From NCBI GenBank assembly GCA_001804025.1, contig MHFC01000084.1, forward strand, positions 381 through 5,514: a DNA stretch of 5,134 nucleotides, written 5' to 3'. A program made the translations under genes and the position numbers. The notes below the pieces were generated by a model. That model did no database searches and was not told the DNA's origin. It worked only from the letters and a program-made list of their open reading frames with translations. This stretch comes from Omnitrophica bacterium GWA2_52_8 (GTDB taxonomy: Bacteria; Omnitrophota; Omnitrophia; Omnitrophales; Aquincolibacteriaceae). Positions 1 to 4,464 of the stretch are shown piece after piece. Position 1 is the stretch's first letter. Every line of letters begins with the position of its first letter.

Positions 1-250
1 CGCCCTTGAGCGCCCCCGTACGCACGCGCGGACCCTGCAAATCCACCAGAATCGGGATCGCCCGCCGCATGATGCGGCGCAGGCGGTGGATCAAATCAAA
101 CCAGCGCACGATCTCTGCGGGGGCCGTATGGGAGGTATTGATCCGCAGAATATCGGCCCCGGAGGACACCAGCTTGCGCAGGACCGGAACCGTCTTGCAG
201 GCCGGTCCGATCGTGGCAATAATTTTTGTTTTTCTGTTCGCTGATTTCAT
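1..250 (-). CDS. pyk: Pyruvate kinase, N-terminal part (gene runs off the left edge)
   Basis: Reading leftwards from an ATG at 248-250 gives 83 residues, open to the window edge, that match the start of pyruvate kinase, the glycolytic enzyme making pyruvate and ATP from phosphoenolpyruvate and ADP in the cytoplasm. The family landmarks appear in order: TKIIATIGPA (residues 8-17), ADILRINTSH (32-41) and ILVDLQGPRVRTG (67-79). By comparison with E. coli PykF, R36, N38, S40 and D70 correspond to the substrate and potassium ligands. The usual aromatic in the RxNFSHG motif is Thr here, and the Gly after His is missing, so it is a somewhat divergent member. A GGGGA at 262-258 lies 7 nt before the ATG and is a modest ribosome binding site. 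The gene starts 50 nt after the PLDc_N gene on the same strand, with no clear terminator between, so co-transcription is possible. About four fifths of the protein lies outside the window. Confidence 0.9.
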   Translation of the reverse strand, partial: MKSANRKTKIIATIGPACKTVPVLRKLVSSGADILRINTSHTAPAEIVRWFDLIHRLRRIMRRAIPILVDLQGPRVRTGALKG

Positions 251-300
251 CGTGTAGTCCCCGGCCGAGAATTAAGCCCGCGGTTAAATTACCGGACGGG

Positions 301-465
301 TTATTTCTTGCCCAGCAGGAAATAAAGGATCATCCCGATCAGCGGAAGGATCAGAATCAAAATAATCCAAAGCGCTTTCTTTCCGCTTGAAAGAGAGCTT
401 TTCAAACAATTGACGATCGCAATGATATCAAGCACAAACACCGCAAGCCCCAGTAATGATCCCAT
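301..465 (-). CDS. Small PLDc_N-family membrane protein (54 aa)
   Basis: A 54-codon gene from ATG at 463-465 to TAA at 301-303. The product has two hydrophobic helices, about residues 3-20 and 32-51, joined by a short polar, basic loop (KSSLSSGKK). The second helix carries the family signature LILPLIGMILYFLLGKK (PxxGxxxYxxxxGr). This is the stand-alone form of the domain found at the N-terminus of cardiolipin synthase and phospholipase D-like nucleases (Phospholipase_D-nuclease N-terminal, PLDc_N). No catalytic HKD motif is present, so it is not itself a phospholipase; it is probably an inner-membrane hairpin protein of unknown role. The start is fixed by a near-consensus AAGGAGGA 7 nt upstream, and a TATAAT box lies further upstream. 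Pyruvate kinase follows 50 nt downstream on the same strand. Confidence 0.88.
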   Translation of the reverse strand: MGSLLGLAVFVLDIIAIVNCLKSSLSSGKKALWIILILILPLIGMILYFLLGKK

Positions 466-472
466 TTATGGT

Positions 473-480
473 TCCTCCTT
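473..480 (-). promoter_or_regulatory. Strong Shine-Dalgarno site of the PLDc_N gene
   Basis: On the minus strand this reads AAGGAGGA and lies 7 nt before the ATG at 465. It is the best anti-16S match in the window and decides the start of the 54-aa gene. Confidence 0.85.
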
Positions 481-510
481 TTGATGCGTTAATTTGTAAC
501 CGGCTTTATC

Positions 511-516
511 ATTATA
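511..516 (-). promoter_or_regulatory. Candidate -10 box (TATAAT) for the PLDc_N/pyk transcript
   Basis: The minus strand reads a perfect TATAAT here, in an AT-rich stretch 46 nt upstream of the PLDc_N start codon, giving a leader of roughly 40 nt that contains the ribosome binding site. No convincing -35 hexamer is visible at 16-18 nt; the best nearby match is TTCATC (541-536), with 3 of 6 bases and a 19-nt spacer. An activator-dependent promoter or a chance match are both possible. Confidence 0.4.
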
Positions 517-584
517 AGTTATTTTTTTACGGCCGGATGAATTTTTTACCGCCAGCAATCCGCACATACGCTTTGCTGTAGCCA

Positions 585-649
585 GCCGGCGGCGTGCTTC
601 CCATAGGGGACAGGCAATATTTCACTGCCTGTCCCCTATGGGCGCCGGC
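585..649. repeat. Long hairpin repeat with perfect 17-bp arms (REP/MITE-like)
   Basis: The core is CCCATAGGGGACAGGCA at 600-616, which is exactly reverse-complementary to 626-642, with a 9-nt loop (617-625). An outer stem, GCCGGCG (585-591) with CGCCGGC (643-649), can extend the structure across an 8-nt one-sided bulge (592-599). A GTAG tetranucleotide at 578-581 precedes the GC-rich part, as is common for REP sequences mobilised by RAYT (Y1, IS200-like) transposases. No run of T follows either arm, so it does not look like an intrinsic terminator. The fold-back is seen directly; the assignment to a REP/RAYT-type element is inference. Copy number elsewhere in the genome is unknown. Confidence 0.7.
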
Positions 650-684
650 CATTTTGCAAAAGCTAAGTAATCATTTAAAAGTTT

Positions 685-730
685 TTTCATATTTGTGAGC
701 TGTCATAACGAATTACAAATGCTTATGAAA
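685..730. repeat. Imperfect AT-rich inverted repeat
   Basis: TTTCATATTTGT (685-696) pairs with ACAAAT (715-720) plus ATGAAA (725-730). All 12 positions pair, but a 4-nt bulge (721-724) interrupts the right arm, and the loop is 18 nt. It is too AT-rich to be a strong RNA hairpin and may be a protein-binding site or part of a degraded repeat element. It lies between the two stronger fold-back elements. Confidence 0.45.
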
Positions 731-735
731 CTGCT

Positions 736-827
736 TCTAGTGCCGCGTCAACCTTGTTTTGATGGGTACGCGGCACTGTGCGATTGAAATGAACAACCCG
801 TCATTTCAATCTTGACGATGCACTAGA
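736..827. repeat. 92-nt fold-back element with terminal inverted repeats and two alternative folds
   Basis: The ends are TCTAGTGC (736-743) and its exact complement GCACTAGA (820-827). After a 2x2 mismatch the stem continues with CGTCAA (746-751) pairing TTGACG (812-817). Immediately inside the right strand is a perfect 11-bp hairpin, GATTGAAATGA (782-792) with TCATTTCAATC (801-811), which would stack on that stem. The left arm can instead form a 10-bp perfect hairpin, AGTGCCGCGT (739-748) with ACGCGGCACT (768-777). The two uses of 739-748 exclude each other. It could be a small non-autonomous mobile element (no target duplication is evident) or a switchable RNA structure. The right end overlaps the -35 region of the candidate operon promoter. 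Confidence 0.6.
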
Positions 828-852
828 CGCCGCTCCCGTCTTCCATTAGAAT
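824..852 (+). promoter_or_regulatory. Candidate sigma-70-type promoter of the ligase operon
   Basis: TAGACG at 824-829 (4 of 6 matches to TTGACA) and TAGAAT at 847-852 (5 of 6 to TATAAT) are separated by exactly 17 nt. Transcription would begin near 859 and give a leader of about 15 nt that contains the GGAG ahead of the small ORF at 874. The -35 hexamer overlaps the terminal repeat of the 736-827 element. This is a pattern match only. Confidence 0.45.
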
Positions 853-865
853 GCACCCCTTTAAC

Positions 866-869
866 GGAG
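866..869 (+). promoter_or_regulatory. Ribosome binding site of the 29-codon ORF
   Basis: GGAG lies 4 nt before the ATG at 874. The spacing is short but usable. The next gene has no comparable site of its own, which makes this the likely ribosome entry point for the 5' end of the operon. Confidence 0.45.
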
Positions 870-873
870 CCCC

Positions 874-963
874 ATGAACAAGCAACCCGATTGCGGTTAC
901 CCCAAGGCCGGGCGCAATATACCGGTTGCGGCCCCCGGAACCAAAAAAAACCGCAAACGCTGA
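874..963 (+). CDS. Small basic peptide (29 aa), first cistron of the ligase operon
   Basis: An ATG at 874 opens 29 codons ending in TGA at 961-963, three nt before the ATP-grasp gene and in the same frame as it. The peptide begins MNKQPDCGYPKAGRN and ends PGTKKNRKR. It has eight Lys/Arg against one Asp, four prolines, one Cys and one Tyr, and no hydrophobic segment or signal peptide. Eighteen of 29 codons end in G or C, as in the neighbouring genes. GGAG 4 nt upstream and a promoter-like sequence ending at 852 fit expression as the leading cistron. I do not recognise the family. The peptide could be an acceptor substrate of the downstream ligases (compare RimK, which glutamylates the C-terminus of ribosomal protein S6), a small RNA- or ribosome-binding protein, or a leader peptide that couples translation. 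It may also be an untranslated chance ORF. Confidence 0.5.
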   Translation: MNKQPDCGYPKAGRNIPVAAPGTKKNRKR

Positions 964-966
964 CCC

Positions 967-2439
967 ATGCCCACTCTCATCGTCGTCCGCAATCCGAAAG
1001 ACTGGCCCATCCACATCCCCGGCATCGAAATTGTTTCGTCCCGCGACTACCTGAGCAATGCCCGGTATGCCGAAATGCCGCACGCCAAAGTTTTTAATCT
1101 CTGCCGTTCCTACGATTATCAAAGCAACGGCTACTATGTTTCGCTGCTCGCCGAGGCCCGCGCGCACAAGCCTTTGCCGGACATCAGTGCGCTGCAGAAC
1201 ATGCGCCTCGTTAAAATCAGCCGTATCATGACGGAAGATGTTGAAAAAATCATACAATCGAATCTCCGGGACATTCAGGGTAAAGAGTTCACGCTGAGTA
1301 TTTATTTCGGAAAGAACGTGGCCAAAAAATATGACCGGCTTTCCTGGAAACTCTTCAACCTGTTTGAGGCCCCGCTCCTGCGCGCCTATTTTGTGCACAA
1401 AAAAGAATGGGAACTCAAGCGCATCACGCCCATTTCTACCAATGAAATTCCGGAGCACCACATGCCTTTTGTCGTCGAACGGGCCCAAGCCTATTTTGCG
1501 CGCAAGCGGGTGCGGCCCTCGAAAAGATCGCGTCACAGCTACGACCTCGCCATCCTCGTCGATCCCGAAGAAAAAATCAAACCCTCAAACAAGCGCGCCA
1601 TGCAGCGCTTTATGCGCGCGGCCCAGCATGCGGGCATGCGGCCGGAGTTGATCACGCGCGAAGATTACGGGTGGATTGCCGAATTTGACGCACTTTTCAT
1701 CCGCACAACCACACGCGTTAATGATTATACGTTTCAGTTTGCACGGCGCGCCGAAGCCGAAGGCCTTGCCGTCATCGACGACTCGGAATCCATCATCCGC
1801 TGCGGCAATAAGGTCTACCTTGCGGAAGCCGCCCGCATTTACGGTATTCCGGTCCCGAAGACCTGGATTGTCCAGCGCGAACAGCTGGAAGAACTCAGGG
1901 ACCAGATCACGTTCCCCTGCGTCCTGAAACTCCCCGACAGTTCTTTTTCCCTGAACGTCGTCAAATCCGGCAACTGGGAAGAACTTTCAACCGAAGCTGC
2001 GAAATTTTTTGAGAGCTCCGAAATGATCGTACTGCAGGAATTTGTGCCCACCCAATTCGACTGGCGCATCGGTGTGCTCGACGGCAAGCCGCTCTTCGCC
2101 TGCCTGTATCACATGGTCCGGCACCATTGGCAGATTGTCAAGAAAGCCTCCACGGGAAGGACGCTGACGGGAAAAGTTATCGCCGTGCCGTTGAAAGATG
2201 TCCCTGCCGGAGTTCTGGACGCGGCCCTGAGTGCCGCCCGGGTGATGGGACAGGGACTTTACGGCGTCGACGTCAAACAGGCCGATGATAAAATTTTCGT
2301 GATGGAGGTTAATGACAACCCTAACATCGACGCGCGTTATGAAGACGCCATTTTAAAAATGCGGCTTTACATCAAAATCATGCGCTCCTTGCGGCGCAGG
2401 ATCGAAGCCATCAAGGCGGGCAAGGGACTGCAGGCATGA
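967..2439 (+). CDS. RimK-like ATP-grasp ligase with RLAN N-terminal domain
   Basis: The 490-aa product is a predicted cytoplasmic ATP-dependent carboxylate-amine ligase. Residues 1 to about 150 form an RLAN domain (RimK-like ATP-grasp N-terminal), recognisable from PTLIVV at 2-7 and NLCRSYDYQSNGYYVSLLAE at 44-63. Residues about 190-475 are the RimK-type ATP-grasp region. IIRCGNKVYLAE (276-287) carries nucleotide-binding K282, and CVLKLPDSSFS (318-328) carries K321. QEFVPTQFDWRIG (357-369) and GVDVK (433-437) follow. VMEVNDNPNID (445-455) has the metal-binding E447 and N449/N451. All catalytic landmarks look intact. An in-frame TGA sits six nt upstream, so ATG 967 is the earliest start. It lacks a Shine-Dalgarno site, which suggests coupling to the 29-codon ORF. 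The stop overlaps the next gene as ATGA. It differs from classical RimK (about 300 aa) by the long RLAN extension. The substrate is unknown; glutamate or another amino acid added to a peptide or small molecule is the family expectation. Confidence 0.92.
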   Translation: MPTLIVVRNPKDWPIHIPGIEIVSSRDYLSNARYAEMPHAKVFNLCRSYDYQSNGYYVSLLAEARAHKPLPDISALQNMRLVKISRIMTEDVEKIIQSNLRDIQGKEFTLSIYFGKNVAKKYDRLSWKLFNLFEAPLLRAYFVHKKEWELKRITPISTNEIPEHHMPFVVERAQAYFARKRVRPSKRSRHSYDLAILVDPEEKIKPSNKRAMQRFMRAAQHAGMRPELITREDYGWIAEFDALFIRTTTRVNDYTFQFARRAEAEGLAVIDDSESIIRCGNKVYLAEAARIYGIPVPKTWIVQREQLEELRDQITFPCVLKLPDSSFSLNVVKSGNWEELSTEAAKFFESSEMIVLQEFVPTQFDWRIGVLDGKPLFACLYHMVRHHWQIVKKASTGRTLTGKVIAVPLKDVPAGVLDAALSAARVMGQGLYGVDVKQADDKIFVMEVNDNPNIDARYEDAILKMRLYIKIMRSLRRRIEAIKAGKGLQA

Positions 2440-3686
2440 GCGCAAGAAAACCGCTGCATCTTTTTGACGCCTACGGCATCGAACTCGAATACATGCTGGT
2501 GGACCGGCGTTCGCTTTCCGTCATGCCGGTGGCTGATGAACTTCTAAAAAAAGCTCACGGCCGCTACACCAACGATCATACCGCGGCGGGCGGGATCGGA
2601 TGGTCAAACGAACTTGTCTGCCATGTGCTGGAGCTCAGAAACGAACGCCCGGAGCCGCATTTGGACACCTTAAAGAACCGGTTTGCCGGGTCCGTCCGAA
2701 CCCTTAACAAACTGGCGTCGGCATGGGGCGCCATGCTCATGCCCGCCGCCATGCATCCCTGGATGGATCCCGCAAAGGAAACGCGCCTCTGGCCGCATGA
2801 GGCCCGTGAAATTTACGCACAATTTGATAAAATTTTCAGCTGCAGACGCCACGGATGGGCCAATTTGCAAAGCTGCCAGATCAATCTCCCCTTTTGCGGA
2901 GACAAGGAATTTGCACGGCTGCATGCCGCGGTCCGGATCGTGCTGCCGCTCCTTCCGGCGCTCGCTTCTTCATCCCCGCTTATGGACGGACAAACCCACG
3001 GAAGAATCAACAACCGGCTCGCGGTCTACCGCTCCAACTCCGGAAAAATCCCGTCAATCACGGGAGATTGCATTCCTGAAAAGGTCCATTCCCATAAAGA
3101 ATATCAGACTAAAATTCTGGACCCGATCTACCGCGGCCTTAAGTTCCATGACCCGGACGGTGTCCTGCGCCACGAATGGGTCAACGCACGCGGGGCCATC
3201 GCACGCTTTGACCGCCATGCGGTCGAGATCCGCATCATGGACATGCAGGAATGCCCCGCCGCCGACATTGCGGTCTGCAAGGCGGTTATTGCCGTCATCC
3301 GCGCCCTTGTCGAAGAAAATTTTTCGGATTTTACCGCGCAAGACGCTTTTTCTTCAGGCCGTCTCGTCAGCCTCCTCGACCTGGCCGGCTGCGGGGGGGA
3401 GCTTGCGGTCATTCGTGACCGCCGTTATCTCGCCTTGCTCGGATTTCTCTCCGAAAAAAAAATGACGCTGCGGAAATTATGGCTGCATTTGCTGGAAAAA
3501 ACATTTCCGCCGAATACGGCCGGCGACAGGGACGATCTTAAAACACTGCGGACTATCCTGAAAGAGGGCGTGCTTTCGCGAAGAATATTACGTGCGGCAA
3601 AAAACGATTTCTCACGCGGGTCGCTGAGAGAAATTTATTTTGAACTTTGCCGCTGTCTGGCCGAAGGGAGACAGTTCCATGCCTAA
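2436..3686 (+). CDS. GCS2-family carboxylate-amine ligase (glutamate-cysteine ligase type 2-like)
   Basis: The 416-aa product belongs to the glutamine synthetase-fold ligases, which use ATP to join a carboxylate to an amine, typically glutamate to an amino compound. The N-terminal YGIELEYMLVD (13-23) is the diagnostic GIExE metal-binding motif (E16, E18). WSNELVCHVLELRN (56-69) supplies E59 and E66. MHPWMDP (106-112) and CQINLPF (147-153) follow, and HAVEIRIMDMQECPAADIA (261-279) holds E264 and R266, the conserved ExR pair near the active site. The length is normal for the family. The start overlaps the preceding stop by 4 nt (ATGA), with AAGGGA at 2422-2427 as a fair ribosome binding site, so the two ligases are likely made in balanced amounts. 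True glutathione synthesis is possible in principle (GCS2 plus an ATP-grasp partner). The RLAN-type partner and the amidohydrolase argue for a dedicated peptide or metabolite pathway instead. The substrate cannot be read from the sequence. Confidence 0.88.
   Translation: MSARKPLHLFDAYGIELEYMLVDRRSLSVMPVADELLKKAHGRYTNDHTAAGGIGWSNELVCHVLELRNERPEPHLDTLKNRFAGSVRTLNKLASAWGAMLMPAAMHPWMDPAKETRLWPHEAREIYAQFDKIFSCRRHGWANLQSCQINLPFCGDKEFARLHAAVRIVLPLLPALASSSPLMDGQTHGRINNRLAVYRSNSGKIPSITGDCIPEKVHSHKEYQTKILDPIYRGLKFHDPDGVLRHEWVNARGAIARFDRHAVEIRIMDMQECPAADIAVCKAVIAVIRALVEENFSDFTAQDAFSSGRLVSLLDLAGCGGELAVIRDRRYLALLGFLSEKKMTLRKLWLHLLEKTFPPNTAGDRDDLKTLRTILKEGVLSRRILRAAKNDFSRGSLREIYFELCRCLAEGRQFHA
3664..3670 (+). 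promoter_or_regulatory. Ribosome binding site that fixes the amidohydrolase start
   Basis: AGGGAG ends at 3670, 8 nt before the ATG at 3679, inside the end of the GCS2 gene. It favours this start over an in-frame ATG at 3640, which has no such site and would add 13 residues unlike the family. Confidence 0.7.
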
Positions 3687-4380
3687 ACCATACAAACTTG
3701 TCCTGACCTGCGAACACGCCTCCGCCCGGATTCCGGTAAAATACCGGGAACTGATTCCTCAAAGTTATTTACGTACGCATAAAGGGCTGGATATCGGCGC
3801 GCTGGAAGCGGCGGAATTTTTTTCGAAGACTTTGCGGGCGCCCTTGATCGCGGGAAATGTCAGCCGTTTAGTCGTCGACCTGAACCGCTCACCGCATAAC
3901 CGGACCGCTCTTTTCAGCCGGTTCCTGCAAAGCCTGGACCGCGATAAAAAAAACCGGATTCTTAATCTCTATTATCTCCCCTACCGGAAGGCCGCCGAGA
4001 GGCAGGCCCGAAAACTCGCCCGAAAACCGGGGGTGGTTCTGCATCTTTCGATCCACAGCTTCACGCCCGTTTTGTACGGAAAGGTCCGCCGCCCGGACAT
4101 CGGTCTGCTCTTTGACCCGGCGCGGAAGTCTGAAGCTCGTTTCTGCCGCCGGATGCGCACGGAATTAAAGCGCCTCGATCCGGGCCTCAAGGTCCTGTTC
4201 AATGATCCTTATAAGGGAATCTCGGACGGCATGACGACCGCCCTCCGGAAAAAATTCCCGAGCACACGCTACGCCGGCATCGAAGTGGAGATTAATCAGA
4301 AGTTTCCGCGCAAGGCGGGTAAAAAATGGCGGGCATTGAAAAAGATTTTAGCAAAAGCAATTTGGGCGGTAATGATTTAA
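3679..4380 (+). CDS. N-formylglutamate amidohydrolase family protein
   Basis: The 233-aa product matches the FGase family, zinc-type hydrolases that cleave an amide on N-acylated glutamate. HutG-type members release glutamate from N-formylglutamate in histidine breakdown. Landmarks are LTCEHASARIP (9-19), THKGLDIGALEAA (33-45), SRLVVDLNRSPHN (62-74), LHLSIHSFTPVL (121-132), DIGLLFDPARKSE (140-152), NDPYKGISDGMT (175-186) and YAGIEVEINQ (198-207). E12, H13 and H126 are likely metal or catalytic residues, by analogy. No signal peptide is seen. The start overlaps the GCS2 stop by 8 nt, with AGGGAG 8 nt upstream, so it is translationally coupled. No other histidine-utilisation gene is nearby. The setting suggests it removes, edits or deblocks a glutamyl or acyl amide made by the two ligases. 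The family is certain; that role is inferred. The C-terminal 25 residues are lysine-rich. Confidence 0.9.
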   Translation: MPKPYKLVLTCEHASARIPVKYRELIPQSYLRTHKGLDIGALEAAEFFSKTLRAPLIAGNVSRLVVDLNRSPHNRTALFSRFLQSLDRDKKNRILNLYYLPYRKAAERQARKLARKPGVVLHLSIHSFTPVLYGKVRRPDIGLLFDPARKSEARFCRRMRTELKRLDPGLKVLFNDPYKGISDGMTTALRKKFPSTRYAGIEVEINQKFPRKAGKKWRALKKILAKAIWAVMI

Positions 4381-4460
4381 GGAAAGTGCTCGGACCCATG
4401 AAGCCCTCGTCAGTCCGCGGATTTTCCGCCCACGGCGGATAGCGGGAATCCATTACCGCC
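4365..4460. repeat. Nested GC-rich inverted repeats at the convergent 3' ends
   Basis: GGCGGTAATG (4365-4374, inside the last codons of the amidohydrolase gene) is the exact complement of CATTACCGCC (4451-4460), enclosing 76 nt. Inside, TCCGCC (4425-4430) and GGCGGA (4434-4439) form a 6-bp, 3-nt-loop hairpin. The alternative GCGGA (4417-4421) with TCCGC (4425-4429) uses the same middle strand. There is no T-run on either strand, so an intrinsic terminator is not supported. The alternating complementary modules resemble REP-type intergenic repeats, or a structure protecting the 3' ends of the two converging transcripts. Confidence 0.5.
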
Positions 4461-4464
4461 GTAA

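Larger units (their letters stand above)
466..873. other. Intergenic region rich in inverted repeats, no gene recognised
   Basis: These 408 nt separate the leftward PLDc_N/pyk pair from the rightward ligase operon. I see no protein-coding gene, tRNA or rRNA in it. It holds the upstream signals of the PLDc_N gene (473-516), three separate fold-back sequences (585-649, 685-730, 736-827) and a candidate promoter for the operon (824-852). A 10-nt palindrome TTTTGCAAAA lies at 652-661. The density of perfect inverted repeats is far above what ordinary intergenic DNA shows, which suggests inserted non-autonomous repeat elements or a structured RNA leader. Confidence 0.6.

Noticed and set aside
6..257. 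An 83-codon open frame on the plus strand at the left edge
   Set aside because: The opposite strand encodes clear pyruvate kinase motifs over the same bases; this frame has no recognisable content.
600..642. The 17-bp hairpin as an intrinsic terminator
   Set aside because: No T-run follows the hairpin on either strand, and it lies well upstream of both flanking transcription units rather than at a gene end.
600..827. A CRISPR array or tRNA among the fold-back sequences
   Set aside because: There are no regularly spaced direct repeats, and no cloverleaf with a TTC arm, anticodon stem or CCA end could be built.
823..1536. A 237-codon open frame on the minus strand
   Set aside because: It lies antisense to the small ORF and the first third of the ATP-grasp gene, shows no family motif, and is explained by the GC-rich codon pattern of the true gene on the plus strand.
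874..2439. The small ORF and the ATP-grasp gene as one gene read through an in-frame TGA (recoded UGA or selenocysteine)
   Set aside because: The ATP-grasp gene itself ends in TGA within an ATGA overlap, so UGA works as a stop here. The RLAN domain begins right at ATG 967, and no SECIS-like need is evident.
2683..3465. A 260-codon open frame on the plus strand inside the GCS2 gene
   Set aside because: It is rich in Arg, Ser and Pro in the manner of an out-of-frame shadow, while the overlapping frame has all GCS2 motifs.
3640..3678. An earlier in-frame ATG for the amidohydrolase
   Set aside because: It would add 13 residues unlike the family, lacks a ribosome binding site, and ATG 3679 has AGGGAG at ideal spacing.
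967..3686. A standard glutathione biosynthesis pair (gshA/gshB)
   Set aside because: The ATP-grasp partner has the long RLAN N-terminus and RimK-type motifs rather than a glutathione synthetase layout, and an FGase-type hydrolase is coupled to the pair. The possibility is kept only as an alternative.
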